The notes: generated by a model not told the origin, from the sequence alone. A stretch of 19,704 nucleotides of DNA from an uncultured Porphyromonadaceae bacterium (GCA_900541555.1 UQKE01000044.1:1-19704), one strand, 5' to 3'; counted from the stretch's first letter, positions 1-9,390 are shown. Numbers and translations are program-made.

Positions 1-46
1 CGCGCGCCATTTGCTGGCGTCTCCAAAATTTGTTTCTTTTGTCCAT
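1..46 (-). CDS. Possible 5' fragment of a minus-strand gene running off the left edge
   Basis: An ATG on the minus strand opens a frame without stops to the window edge and would encode MDKRNKFWRRQQMAR. It is too short to recognise. No good TAnnTTTG promoter lies upstream; the nearest match is TAACTTTA. The frame contains a short inverted repeat (CGCCA/TGGCG at 5-19) that could instead be the end of a terminator for a plus-strand gene to the left. Treat this as a weak candidate. Confidence 0.2.
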   Translation of the reverse strand, partial: MDKRNKFWRRQQMAR

Positions 47-136
47 CGTCTCTTTGTATTAAAGTTAGGATGAACAATGATTTTACTTTTGTGAGACTTA
101 ATGTATCCATAGTTATTCCTTTTTATTATTTATACT
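47..136. other. A/T-rich intergenic stretch, no supported gene
   Basis: This is the sequence downstream of the ATPase gene. It is A/T-rich, has no convincing hairpin followed by a T-run, and no open frame longer than about 30 codons that resembles a gene. Confidence 0.5.
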
Positions 137-1321
137 TCAAAACAACTTCCTCAAATCCATCGAAAAGAAATCCTCCGCACTAATACCTCCGTCACCCACA
201 ATAAAAGCCGTTTGCGGATGAAACAGCTTGCGAAACTTATCCAATCCTTCCGTCCGCTTCTCTGCATTGCTTTTCACCTCAATGGCAACCACCGCTCCTT
301 TCTTGCGCAGGACGAAGTCTACTTCATCGTCTCGCTCACGCCAATAAAATACCTCAAAGCGATGCACGAAAGCTTGATTCACCAAATAGGCACCGATGGC
401 CGACTCAAAGATGCGTCCCCATGCCTTGCGGTTAAGAATGACCTGTTCAAATGTCAACGGGCTATACACCATCTTCAACGCATTGTTATATACTTGCAAC
501 TTGGGGATGCTGGCGCGCCTTCGAGCCATATCTATGCTGAACTTCTGCAGTCCGCAAAGCAACCCTCTTTCATCCAACAGATTGATATAGCCTGCCAAAG
601 TCACCGTATTTCCGGCATCTTGAAGCGAACCTAACATTTTGTTCAATGAAAGCAATTCGCCCGAATAAGCTGCACCCAACTCAAAGGTTTGACGGAGCAA
701 AGCAGGCTTGCTTATCGGCGTATTCATCAAAATGTCTTTATTAATGGTTGCCTCAATAATCGCCAACTGAATATATTGCCCGAAACGATCTTCATCGCCA
801 ATCAAGGTTGCTGCTCCGGGATAACCCCCGTAAAACATATATTGGTCGAGTGAAAAACCGAAACACTCCTGCATCTCCCGATAGCGCCAATGGCTCATGC
901 GTATCTCCTCAAAACGACCGGCCAAGGATTCAGACAAACCCTTTTCCAACAACACTCTGCTACTCCCCAAAAGTAATACTTTGATATTGCGGCCGTGGAA
1001 CGTGTCATCATCCCATTCTTTCTTTACCGCCTCACTCCAATTGGCTATCTTCTGTATCTCGTCAATTACAAGAACAACGCTCTCCCATCCCCTGCTTTCC
1101 TTCAAACTGCGTGCAGCCGCCCAACAATCGGAAATCCAAGCATTATTCGAAGCCGGAACATTATCGGCTGAAAAAAGCCGGTAAGGCATATCCAAATCTT
1201 GAAGCACTTGCTTAACCACGGTAGACTTACCTATCTGACGGGCACCCATCACCACTTGAATGAACTTTCGTGGCTCTTTCAACCGTTCTGTAATTATTTG
1301 ATATTCTGCTCGTTTATACAT
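137..1321 (-). CDS. AAA-family ATPase with C-terminal DUF4143 (nuclease-like fold) domain
   Basis: A 394-residue protein of the AAA_14/DUF4143 type, widespread in Bacteroidetes and often present in many copies per genome; its cellular role is not settled. The Walker A motif GARQIGKST is at residues 26-34. The Walker B motif VVLVIDEIQ follows, with D87 and E88. A sensor-like LLLGSSR and the family motif SLAGRFEE come next. The C-terminal part carries EVDFVLRKKG followed by AIEVKS, which resembles the acidic/lysine core of PD-(D/E)XK nuclease folds. Length is normal for the family and the gene looks intact. It stands alone, with its own promoter and an unusual repeat-bearing leader. The family call is firm; DNA-related activity is only inferred from the fold resemblance. 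Confidence 0.9.
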   Translation of the reverse strand: MYKRAEYQIITERLKEPRKFIQVVMGARQIGKSTVVKQVLQDLDMPYRLFSADNVPASNNAWISDCWAAARSLKESRGWESVVLVIDEIQKIANWSEAVKKEWDDDTFHGRNIKVLLLGSSRVLLEKGLSESLAGRFEEIRMSHWRYREMQECFGFSLDQYMFYGGYPGAATLIGDEDRFGQYIQLAIIEATINKDILMNTPISKPALLRQTFELGAAYSGELLSLNKMLGSLQDAGNTVTLAGYINLLDERGLLCGLQKFSIDMARRRASIPKLQVYNNALKMVYSPLTFEQVILNRKAWGRIFESAIGAYLVNQAFVHRFEVFYWRERDDEVDFVLRKKGAVVAIEVKSNAEKRTEGLDKFRKLFHPQTAFIVGDGGISAEDFFSMDLRKLF

Positions 1322-1329
1322 ACATTCAC

Positions 1330-1364
1330 ATTTTACTCAATGGAGTGAGTAATTTTACTCAATG
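1330..1364. repeat. Two direct repeats ATTTTACTCAATG plus an inverted half-site, in the ATPase leader
   Basis: The 13-mer ATTTTACTCAATG occurs at 1330-1342 and, identically, at 1352-1364, a spacing of 22 bp. Between them lies the reverse-complement core TGAGTAA (1346-1352). The half-sites therefore alternate: forward 1334-1340, reverse 1346-1352, forward 1355-1361. They lie between the predicted transcription start and the ATG of the ATPase gene. They could be an operator for a dimeric regulator or form an RNA hairpin at the 5' end of the transcript. Confidence 0.75.
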
Positions 1365-1398
1365 CAAAGATAATAAATACATTCAACTAATAATCAAA
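1365..1398 (-). promoter_or_regulatory. Putative promoter of the ATPase gene
   Basis: On the minus strand TATCTTTG (1365-1372) matches the Bacteroidetes -7 box TAnnTTTG. TTTG (1395-1398) lies 22 bp upstream, slightly longer than the usual 19-21. The predicted start is near 1358-1360, giving a leader of about 38 nt that contains the repeats. Confidence 0.5.
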
Positions 1399-1403
1399 AT
1401 TAT

Positions 1404-1440
1404 ACAAAAAGATACCCACCGGCGACGCACTATGCGCCGG
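1404..1440 (-). terminator. Probable terminator of the transporter gene
   Basis: On the minus strand a GC-rich hairpin with CCGGCG and CGCCGG arms (1419-1424 and 1435-1440) has further internal pairing of CGCA with TGCG. It is followed by TGGGTATC and then TTTTT. It starts about 60 bp after the transporter stop codon. A second weak stem, GACGCA/TGCGTC (1488-1505), overlaps that stop codon. Confidence 0.5.
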
Positions 1441-1503
1441 CGGCGGGCAAGCCTTTTGCATTATGTCAAGCTCTCGTCAATGAGAAGGACGCAAGTTTCT
1501 GCG

Positions 1504-3183
1504 TCATGCAAATATCAAAATCATCAACTGGGCCGTAATGACTCGCAGGAACATCGACAACGGGTAGACCGTGGAGTAAGCCACCGCCGGAGCGTCGTTG
1601 TTGGCCACCTTGTTGGAATATGCCAATGCAGGAGGATCTGTATAGCTGCCGGCCATCAAACCAATGATCGACAAATAGTTGAATTTATATTTGGCACGCG
1701 CTATGACGCTCACGACAACCAATGGAATCACCGTGATAAGGAATCCCCACAACACCCACAAAGCGCCTCTGCTGTTGAACACCGTTTCCGCAAACTTTTC
1801 GCCGGCGCCAAGTCCTACCGAAGCAAGGAAGAGGCAAATTCCGATTTCCCGCAGCATCAGGCTTGCACTCGACGACGTGTAAGTGACCAATTTCAATTTG
1901 TAACCAAAACGGCTCAACAAAATTGCCACGACAAGCGGACCGCCGGCAAGACCGAGCTTCATCGACGCCGACATGTTGGGCAGCGCAATGGGTATGGACC
2001 CCACGATGATTCCCAAGAAGATGCCGACAAACATCGTCACCATGTTCGGCTCATGCAAACGCTTCATGGAGTTGCCCAGCCGCGTGGCCAACCGCTCAAT
2101 GTGGTTCGGATCGCCAACGACAGTCAACCGGTCGCCCACTTGGAGCGTCAAGTTCGGGCTGGCAAGCAGGTCGACTCCTGCACGATTCACACGCGTCGCA
2201 TTCAGGTTGTAGCCGTTCTGCAACCGCAACGAACCGAGCGTGCGCCCGTTGTAATGGCTTTTCGTCACAAGTATGCGCCGCGAAACGACACCGCTCTGCT
2301 GCAACGTTTCCAACTTCTCGTCGACCGACGATCCAATCACAGAACTAAACACCGGCTCGTCCTGCACGGAACAAACAATCAACAGCAAATCGCCATTGGA
2401 CACCACCGTTTTCGATGTCGGAATGATAATCTCTCCCGTCGCACCCGATTTCATGCGCGACACGACAAAGTTATGATCGATTATTTTGTGGAGTTCTTCA
2501 ATATTTTTGCCTTCGATCAACCGATTTTCCACCTTGAACGTCACGGCATAAGGCTTCAATTGGCTGTTTTCTTTCTCATCCTCGATTGCCTTTGTCTCAT
2601 TTTCGACCTTGATCTTAAAGATCACTTTCAGCAAAATCATCGACAAAATAATGCCAACGACACCCAGCGGATAAGCGGCAGCATAACCCATCGACAAATC
2701 GTCGGCTCCGGCCAGCGCCTTGCTGTCCAAGGCTTGCTGAGCGGCACCAAGACCCGGAGTGTTGGTCACGGCTCCCGACAAGATACCGACAATTTGCGGT
2801 ATCGTGACGTCATCTTTATTCATATAATAAATGCCCAACGCCACCGCGACGTTCAAAAATATGACAATCGTAGCCAACAAGTTCATTTGCATCCCGCCAC
2901 GCTTAAACGACGAAAAGAATCCGGGACCCACCTGAATGCCTATCGAGAAAACGAACAAAATCAACCCGAAATCCCTAATGAAATTCAACAGGTCCGCGCT
3001 TCCCACCGTCAGATGGAAATGCGCCGAAACAATGCCGACAAACAAAACGAACGTCACGCCCAACGACACTCCAAAAAACTTGATTTTGCCCAAAAGCACG
3101 CCCATTGCGATGACTACGGCATAAACCAAAATGTCATGGGCAATCGAATTTTCCGTAAAAAGTGAAACTAACCAATCCATCAA
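1504..3183 (-). CDS. AspT/YidE/YbjL-type membrane transporter with two TrkA-C domains
   Basis: A 559-residue inner-membrane protein of the aspartate:alanine-exchanger (AspT) family; the substrate cannot be read from sequence. It has the family's two-repeat layout. Hydrophobic helices fill residues about 15-190 and contain GAVTNTPGL (138-145). Two cytoplasmic TrkA-C (RCK_C) domains follow at about 212-290 and 297-375, the second ending in VGDRLTVVGDP. A second hydrophobic block (380-559) contains AGSYTDPPAL (511-520), the mirror of the first motif. The paired NTPG and DPPA motifs are diagnostic. Two adjacent ATGs (3183 and 3180) could each serve as start; the region upstream is A/T-rich. Length is normal for the family. 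It is transcribed away from the DUF3109 gene. Confidence 0.9.
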   Translation of the reverse strand: MMDWLVSLFTENSIAHDILVYAVVIAMGVLLGKIKFFGVSLGVTFVLFVGIVSAHFHLTVGSADLLNFIRDFGLILFVFSIGIQVGPGFFSSFKRGGMQMNLLATIVIFLNVAVALGIYYMNKDDVTIPQIVGILSGAVTNTPGLGAAQQALDSKALAGADDLSMGYAAAYPLGVVGIILSMILLKVIFKIKVENETKAIEDEKENSQLKPYAVTFKVENRLIEGKNIEELHKIIDHNFVVSRMKSGATGEIIIPTSKTVVSNGDLLLIVCSVQDEPVFSSVIGSSVDEKLETLQQSGVVSRRILVTKSHYNGRTLGSLRLQNGYNLNATRVNRAGVDLLASPNLTLQVGDRLTVVGDPNHIERLATRLGNSMKRLHEPNMVTMFVGIFLGIIVGSIPIALPNMSASMKLGLAGGPLVVAILLSRFGYKLKLVTYTSSSASLMLREIGICLFLASVGLGAGEKFAETVFNSRGALWVLWGFLITVIPLVVVSVIARAKYKFNYLSIIGLMAGSYTDPPALAYSNKVANNDAPAVAYSTVYPLSMFLRVITAQLMILIFA

Positions 3184-3201
3184 ATCTTAATTTTCAAGCT
3201 G

Positions 3202-3209
3202 CAAAATTA
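3202..3209 (-). promoter_or_regulatory. Putative -7 box of the transporter gene
   Basis: On the minus strand TAATTTTG fits TAnnTTTG and ends about 19 bp before the start codon. No TTTG stands at the expected -33 distance, so this rests on the -7 box alone. Confidence 0.4.
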
Positions 3210-3287
3210 CATCTTTTTTCCCAAACTTTTTTCCCTCTGCCCGTAAAAAAACGGAAACATTCCATTCGCGTCGCATCCCCCATAAGC

Positions 3288-3326
3288 TGCGTTCGCAACG
3301 CAAATCGAGCAAGCTCTTTGCGTTGC
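3288..3326. repeat. Nested inverted repeats overlapping the DUF3109 promoter
   Basis: GCAACGCAAA (3295-3304) pairs perfectly with TTTGCGTTGC (3317-3326). Inside, GAGC (3307-3310) pairs with GCTC (3313-3316), leaving only a 2-nt bulge and a 2-nt loop. The left arm can instead pair with the preceding TGCGTT (TGCGTT-cgc-AACGCA, 3288-3302). The right arm contains the -33 box of the plus-strand promoter, so the dyad could be an operator or an end-of-transcript structure. Confidence 0.6.
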
Positions 3327-3347
3327 ACACAAATTACACTACCTTTG
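3317..3347 (+). promoter_or_regulatory. Promoter of the DUF3109 gene
   Basis: TTTG (3317-3320), a 19-bp spacer and TACCTTTG (3340-3347) match the Bacteroidetes housekeeping promoter exactly. Transcription should begin near 3352-3354. This would leave almost no leader for the ATG at 3357, but about 22 nt for the ATG at 3375. Confidence 0.75.
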
Positions 3348-3374
3348 TGCTTCGAAATGGACAAAACAACCACT

Positions 3375-3956
3375 ATGCTTCAAATCGGGAACGTATTGGC
3401 AAGCCTCGACATCGTGCAGCGCTTTTTCTGCTGCAACCTCGACAAATGCCTCGGAGAATGCTGCATCGAAGGCGATGCAGGAGCGCCCATTACAACCGAA
3501 GAATACGACAAACTAAAAGAAATTCTGCCTATCGTATGGGACGACCTTCTGCCGGCGGCGCAAGAGGTCGTCGAGCAACAAGGCGTGGGCTACGTCGACA
3601 GCGAAGGCGATTTGGTCACCTCCATTGTCGACGGCCGCAACTGCGTTTTCACATGCTACGGGCCAAACGGCCTTTGCCAATGCGCCATCGAAAAAGCCTT
3701 CCGCGAAGGGAAAACCGATTTCCAAAAGCCCGTGTCGTGCCACCTGTACCCTGCCCGTGTTACCGACTATCCGACATTTTCCGCCATCAACTACCACCGT
3801 TGGAAAATATGCAAAGCGGCCGAAACATTAGGCCGGCAAAAAGGCATCCGCCTGTATCAATTTCTCGAAGCGCCGCTTACACGCCGTTTCGGAAAAGATT
3901 GGTACGACGAATTCAAAACCGCCTGCGAAGCATATATCGAACAATTCGAAAAATAA
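3375..3956 (+). CDS. DUF3109 family cysteine-rich protein
   Basis: A 193-residue predicted cytoplasmic protein related to the YkgJ-like family, whose conserved cysteines are thought to bind iron, zinc or an Fe-S cluster; its function is unknown. The N-terminal part has FFCCNLDKCLGECCIEGDAGAP, the DUF3109 signature. Further cysteines follow in FTCYGPNGLCQC, VSCHLYP and KICKAA. The start was set at 3375 (MLQIGNVL), because homologues I remember begin with M-(I/L)-Q-I-G and because the promoter start is near 3353. An ATG at 3357 is the alternative and would add six residues (MDKTTT). Any longer form would include the promoter itself. rho follows 186 bp downstream with its own promoter. Confidence 0.88.
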   Translation: MLQIGNVLASLDIVQRFFCCNLDKCLGECCIEGDAGAPITTEEYDKLKEILPIVWDDLLPAAQEVVEQQGVGYVDSEGDLVTSIVDGRNCVFTCYGPNGLCQCAIEKAFREGKTDFQKPVSCHLYPARVTDYPTFSAINYHRWKICKAAETLGRQKGIRLYQFLEAPLTRRFGKDWYDEFKTACEAYIEQFEK

Positions 3957-3967
3957 TTCCCGTATTT

Positions 3968-3998
3968 TTTGACAATCCAAAATTTCATAATACCTTTG
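3968..3998 (+). promoter_or_regulatory. Promoter of rho
   Basis: TTTG (3968-3971), a 19-bp spacer and TACCTTTG (3991-3998) form a consensus promoter only a few bases after the DUF3109 stop. The predicted start near 4004 gives rho an untranslated leader of about 139 nt. Confidence 0.75.
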
Positions 3999-4003
3999 CC
4001 CCC

Positions 4004-4142
4004 GATAAGAGCGGCATTTCGCCATTTCTGATTCTTATCTTTCCTTCAATTTATTTTTTCACTTGATTCAATTTAATCAAACGAACCAAATATCCATAAT
4101 TCTACGTGCGTCATCTCGCGCCGTAAAATTCGATAATCAATT
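4004..4142 (+). promoter_or_regulatory. Long rho leader with a C/U-rich, G-poor tract
   Basis: The untranslated leader contains a pyrimidine-rich, nearly G-free stretch at about 4018-4062, the kind of RNA that Rho binds. It is followed by an inverted repeat, TTGATT (4063-4068) with AATCAA (4075-4080). rho is known to be autoregulated through its leader in other bacteria; that the same happens here is inference. Confidence 0.4.
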
Positions 4143-6098
<1,956 letters not shown>

Positions 6099-6122
6099 CC
6101 CTCAACCATTTTCTTAGTTGAC

Positions 6123-6163
6123 AAAGCGGGAGCGCCTCAAATTGAAGTGTTCCCGCTTTATTT
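6123..6163 (+). terminator. Rho-independent terminator after rho
   Basis: AAAGCGGGA (6123-6131) pairs perfectly with TCCCGCTTT (6151-6159) and is followed by ATTTG. It lies 25 bp after the rho stop codon. The loop is long (19 nt) and the T-run is short, but the 9-bp stem is strong. Confidence 0.7.
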
Positions 6164-6219
6164 GACTCATGCACGCCCACAAAAAAGCAGCAACGATTAT
6201 CAAAAATAGAGAAAATACG

Positions 6220-6249
6220 TTGGCATATAGAAATTTATGCTTACCTTTG
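6220..6249 (+). promoter_or_regulatory. Promoter of rpsA
   Basis: TACCTTTG (6242-6249) is an excellent -7 box. TTGG (6220-6223) lies 18 bp upstream as a degenerate -33. Transcription should start near 6255, giving an A/T-rich leader of about 60 nt without any Shine-Dalgarno sequence. Confidence 0.65.
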
Positions 6250-6314
6250 CGCCGACTTATAACAACATAATGTCTAACTTACTAAACTTTTAATTTATTA
6301 ACAATTTATTCTAA

Positions 6315-8093
6315 ATGAGCGAATTAAAAAATTCTCCTATCGCCGATTTCGATTGGGATTCGTACGAACACGGACAAGTGGAAAGCGGCAAAACTCGCGA
6401 AGAGTTGACGAAGACTTACGATGACTCTTTGAACAACATCAAAGACAAAGAGGTCATTGAAGGAACTGTAATTGCGTTGAATAAACGCGATGTCGTCGTG
6501 AACATCGGTTACAAATCGGACGGCATCATCCCGTTGAACGAATTCCGCTACAACCCCGAATTGAAAGTGGGCGACAAAGTGGAAGTGTTCATCGAAAACC
6601 AAGAGGACAAAAAAGGACAATTAATCCTCTCCCACAAAAAAGCACGCGCGGCTCGCAGCTGGGATCGCGTGAACGAAGCTCTTGCCAACGATGAAATCAT
6701 CAAGGGCTACATCAAATGCCGCACGAAAGGCGGTATGATTGTCGATGTATTCGGCATCGAAGCATTCTTGCCGGGTTCGCAAATCGACGTGAAGCCGATT
6801 CGCGACTACGATGTGTTTGTTGGAAAAACAATGGAATTCAAGGTTGTGAAAATCAATCAAGAATTCAAGAATGTGGTTGTTTCCCACAAAGCGCTCATCG
6901 AAGCCGAACTCGAATTGCAAAAGAAAGAAATCATCGCCAAACTCGAAAAAGGACAAGTGCTCGAAGGTACTGTCAAAAATATTACATCCTATGGCGTGTT
7001 TATCGACCTTGGCGGCGTAGACGGTTTGATCCACATCACGGATTTGTCGTGGGGACGCGTAAACGACCCGAACGAAGTTGTGAAATTGGACGAAAAACTC
7101 AATGTGGTCATTCTCGACTTCGACGACGAAAAGAAACGCATTGCCCTTGGCTTGAAACAACTTCAACCGCATCCATGGGACGCGCTCGATCCGGATTTGA
7201 AGGTGGGCGACAAAGTGAAAGGCAAAGTAGTCGTTATGGCCGACTATGGCGCATTCGTGGAAATCGCTCCGGGCGTGGAAGGCTTGATCCACGTATCGGA
7301 AATGTCGTGGTCGCAACATTTGCGTTCAGCTCAAGACTTCATGAAAGTGGGCGACGAAGTGGAAGCTGTCGTTCTCACGCTCGACCGCAAAGAGCGTAAA
7401 ATGTCGTTGGGCATCAAGCAACTGAAAGCTGATCCGTGGGAAAATATCGAAGAAAAATATCCGGTAGGATCGAAACACACGGCAAAAGTGCGCAACTTCA
7501 CGAACTTCGGCGTATTCGTTGAATTGGAAAAAGGCGTAGACGGCTTGATCCACATCTCCGACCTCTCGTGGACGAAAAAAATCAAACACCCGAGCGAATT
7601 TACGCAAATCGGTGCCGACATCGAAGTGCAAGTGCTCGAAATCGACAAGGAAAACCGTCGTTTGAGCCTCGGACACAAACAATTGGAAGAAAATCCGTGG
7701 GATGTGTTTGAAACGATCTTCACCGTAGGAAGCGTTCATGAAGGAACAATCGTTGAAATGCTCGAAAAAGGCGCTGTGATTGCATTGCCTTACGGAGTGG
7801 AAGGATTTGCAACCCCGAAACATCTTGTAAAAGAAGACGGCACGCAAGCGCAAGTCGACGAGAAACTCAACTTCAAAGTGATTGAATTCAACAAGGATGC
7901 CAAACGCATCATTCTTTCCCACAGCCGCATCTTCGAAGATGAAGCAAAAGCAGAAAAAGCAGAAGCTAAAAAGGCTGCCAAGAAAGCCAAAGCTGAAGAA
8001 GCAGCAGTGAATACGCCTATCGAGAAAACTACGTTGGGCGACATTTCCGAACTCGCCGCTTTGAAAGAGAAATTGGCGAAAGGCGAAGAATAA
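6315..8093 (+). CDS. rpsA: 30S ribosomal protein S1
   Basis: S1 binds mRNA at the small ribosomal subunit and is especially important where mRNAs lack Shine-Dalgarno sequences, as here. The 592-residue protein contains six S1/OB repeats at about residues 46-110, 128-192, 214-282, 300-368, 386-455 and 474-540. Repeats 3-5 show the classical pattern YGVFIDLGGVDGLIHITDLSW and its variants. The C-terminal tail (about 545-592) is a charged Lys/Ala/Glu-rich segment. Length and repeat number match the usual six-domain S1. The gene stands between its own promoter and a terminator, so it is probably transcribed alone. Confidence 0.97.
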   Translation: MSELKNSPIADFDWDSYEHGQVESGKTREELTKTYDDSLNNIKDKEVIEGTVIALNKRDVVVNIGYKSDGIIPLNEFRYNPELKVGDKVEVFIENQEDKKGQLILSHKKARAARSWDRVNEALANDEIIKGYIKCRTKGGMIVDVFGIEAFLPGSQIDVKPIRDYDVFVGKTMEFKVVKINQEFKNVVVSHKALIEAELELQKKEIIAKLEKGQVLEGTVKNITSYGVFIDLGGVDGLIHITDLSWGRVNDPNEVVKLDEKLNVVILDFDDEKKRIALGLKQLQPHPWDALDPDLKVGDKVKGKVVVMADYGAFVEIAPGVEGLIHVSEMSWSQHLRSAQDFMKVGDEVEAVVLTLDRKERKMSLGIKQLKADPWENIEEKYPVGSKHTAKVRNFTNFGVFVELEKGVDGLIHISDLSWTKKIKHPSEFTQIGADIEVQVLEIDKENRRLSLGHKQLEENPWDVFETIFTVGSVHEGTIVEMLEKGAVIALPYGVEGFATPKHLVKEDGTQAQVDEKLNFKVIEFNKDAKRIILSHSRIFEDEAKAEKAEAKKAAKKAKAEEAAVNTPIEKTTLGDISELAALKEKLAKGEE

Positions 8094-8116
8094 TCTTTGA
8101 GATTCTCTCTATAAGA

Positions 8117-8156
8117 AGATTGCCGGGAATTAAAATTTCCGGCAATCTTTTTTTAT
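8117..8156 (+). terminator. Rho-independent terminator after rpsA
   Basis: AGATTGCCGG (8117-8126) pairs with CCGGCAATCT (8139-8148), extended by AA/TT with a one-base bulge, and is followed by a run of seven T residues. It is a textbook intrinsic terminator 23 bp after the stop. Confidence 0.9.
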
Positions 8157-8191
8157 TGACATTTTTCCATCGCATCGGATTCACTGCGCAA

Positions 8192-8230
8192 AACAAACGG
8201 GGGATGCCGAATGAGCATCCCCCGTTTGTT
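8192..8230 (-). terminator. Terminator of the perR-rubrerythrin operon
   Basis: This is a perfect 16-bp inverted repeat (8192-8207 with 8215-8230, 7-nt loop) containing GGGGGATGC. On the minus strand it lies 18 bp after the rubrerythrin stop and ends in TTTGTTTT. It converges with the rpsA terminator. Confidence 0.75.
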
Positions 8231-8248
8231 CTAAAATGAATTTCCGAC

Positions 8249-8800
8249 TTATTTTTTGAAGAATCGGTTGTAAAGTCCTTCGAAGCCTTGTCCGTGGCGA
8301 GCTTCGTCTTTTGCCATTTCATGCACAGTGTCATGGATGGCATCAAGATTCAATTCTTTCGCGCGTTTGGCGATACGCATTTTGTCGGCATTTGCACCGG
8401 CTTCGGCAGCCATGCGTTTTTCGAGGTTGGTCTTTGTATCCCATACCATGTCGCCGAGAAGTTCTGCAAATTTGGCAGCATGTTCGGCTTCTTCCCAAGC
8501 GTAACGCTTGTATGCTTCCGCAATTTCGGGATAGCCTTCGCGATCTGCTTGGCGCGACATGGCAAGATACATGCCCACTTCCGTGCATTCGCCGTTGAAA
8601 TGCGCGTTGAGGTCTTTTATCATTTCGTCGTCGCATCCTTTGGCAACGCCAATGACATGCTCTGTCACGAATTGAAGCGCTTCATCTTCTTTCAATTCTT
8701 TGAATTTGCTGGCAGGTACGCCGCATTGCGGACATTTTTCGGGAGGGTTCTCGCCTTCGTAAACATAACCGCATACTGTACAGATAAATTTCTTTTTCAT
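8249..8800 (-). CDS. rbr: Rubrerythrin with N-terminal rubredoxin domain (reverse-rubrerythrin type)
   Basis: A 183-residue cytoplasmic peroxide-scavenging protein that reduces H2O2 with electrons passed from a rubredoxin iron to a di-iron site. The rubredoxin-like Fe(Cys)4 module is at the N-terminus: CTVCG (C7, C10) and CPQCG (C23, C26). The ferritin-like domain follows, with E71, E104xxH107 (EEAEH) and E166xxH169 (DEARH) as iron ligands. Classical rubrerythrins carry rubredoxin at the C-terminus, so this is the reversed architecture found in many anaerobes. It lies 20 bp downstream of the PerR gene in the same direction, so the two form a peroxide-response operon. Confidence 0.93.
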   Translation of the reverse strand: MKKKFICTVCGYVYEGENPPEKCPQCGVPASKFKELKEDEALQFVTEHVIGVAKGCDDEMIKDLNAHFNGECTEVGMYLAMSRQADREGYPEIAEAYKRYAWEEAEHAAKFAELLGDMVWDTKTNLEKRMAAEAGANADKMRIAKRAKELNLDAIHDTVHEMAKDEARHGQGFEGLYNRFFKK

Positions 8801-8820
8801 TGTTGTAAGGATTTAGTGAA

Positions 8821-9261
8821 TTAATATTTTTTTTCTGTTTGCCGCCGACTGCCTGCCGCTGCAAGGCATTCTCGGCAATGTCCCTTATAGTTGATTTCCA
8901 CTTCGTCGACCACATAGGCGTCGCCCATCGCATGATCGCATACGTAAACAAAAGGCACGTCGAATATCCTGCCGCACGACTTGCACAGGAAATGGCTGTG
9001 GGGCGTTGTCACGCTGTCGTAATGGGCTGTTTTTTTGTCAATGGTCAATTCCGTCACGGCATCGTGCGCTTCCAACAGTTTCAATGTGTTGTATATGGTT
9101 GTTTTCGACAATGTCGGCATCGTTTCTACCAAATCGCCATAGATAGCGTCGACTGTCGGGTGTGTCCGATGGTTCAACAGGTATTCCATGATGGATATTC
9201 GTTGAGCCGAGGGTTTTATCCCGTGGCATTTCAGCATCTCTATGGTTTCTTGGGTAGCCAT
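8821..9261 (-). CDS. perR: Fur-family peroxide regulator, PerR-like
   Basis: A 146-residue winged-helix repressor that senses peroxide through metal-catalysed histidine oxidation. All five regulatory-metal ligands of Bacillus subtilis PerR are present at a constant offset of three: H34, D82, H88, H90 and D101. The Asp at the last position favours PerR over Fur, which usually has Glu. The structural zinc site is C93, C96, C129 and C132. The recognition helix region is TLSKTTIYNTLKLL. It is the first gene of an operon with rubrerythrin, the expected target. A Per-box-like sequence lies in its own promoter, suggesting autoregulation. Confidence 0.9.
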   Translation of the reverse strand: MATQETIEMLKCHGIKPSAQRISIMEYLLNHRTHPTVDAIYGDLVETMPTLSKTTIYNTLKLLEAHDAVTELTIDKKTAHYDSVTTPHSHFLCKSCGRIFDVPFVYVCDHAMGDAYVVDEVEINYKGHCRECLAAAGSRRQTEKKY

Positions 9262-9289
9262 TGCTTAGATTACTTATTTGAAATCGTTA

Positions 9290-9321
9290 CAAAATTATAC
9301 TTATTATTACTGTGCACCAAA
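9290..9321 (-). promoter_or_regulatory. Promoter of the perR-rbr operon
   Basis: On the minus strand TTTG (9318-9321), a 20-bp spacer and TAATTTTG (9290-9297) match the Bacteroidetes promoter consensus. The predicted leader is about 22 nt. Confidence 0.7.
9295..9309. promoter_or_regulatory. Per-box-like operator
   Basis: TTATACTTATTATTA matches the Bacillus Per box TTATAATnATTATAA at 12 of 14 defined positions. It overlaps the -7 box and spacer of the perR-rbr promoter, the ideal place for a repressor. The local A/T-richness raises the chance of a random match. Confidence 0.5.
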
Positions 9322-9354
9322 TTTTCAAACCATTTTTTCATCCGCGTAGTAGTT

Positions 9355-9384
9355 AAAAAAACAAAACAAGGCTCAGGCCGCCTT
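9355..9384 (-). terminator. Probable terminator after the muramidase gene
   Basis: On the minus strand AAGGC and GCCTT arms (9380-9384 and 9368-9372) enclose a 7-nt loop and are followed by GTTTTGTTTTTTT. It starts just after the stop codon. The stem is only 5 bp, but the T tract is strong. Confidence 0.55.
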
Positions 9385-9390
9385 TCATTT

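Noticed and set aside
1345..3165. A 606-codon plus-strand open frame opposite the transporter gene
   Set aside because: It is exactly antisense to a well-recognised transporter. Its translation is rich in Arg, His and Gln with no recognisable domain or hydrophobic segments, as expected of a shadow frame produced by the codon bias of the real gene.
3283..3324. A fourth copy of the 75-bp repeat family (shares ATAAGCTGC and AGCAAGCT)
   Set aside because: Only short fragments match, the hairpin sequence is different, and it lies upstream rather than downstream of the promoter box; probably chance.
3162..3374. N-terminal extension of the DUF3109 protein
   Set aside because: The frame would include the consensus promoter and its dyad; the conserved protein begins at MLQIG.
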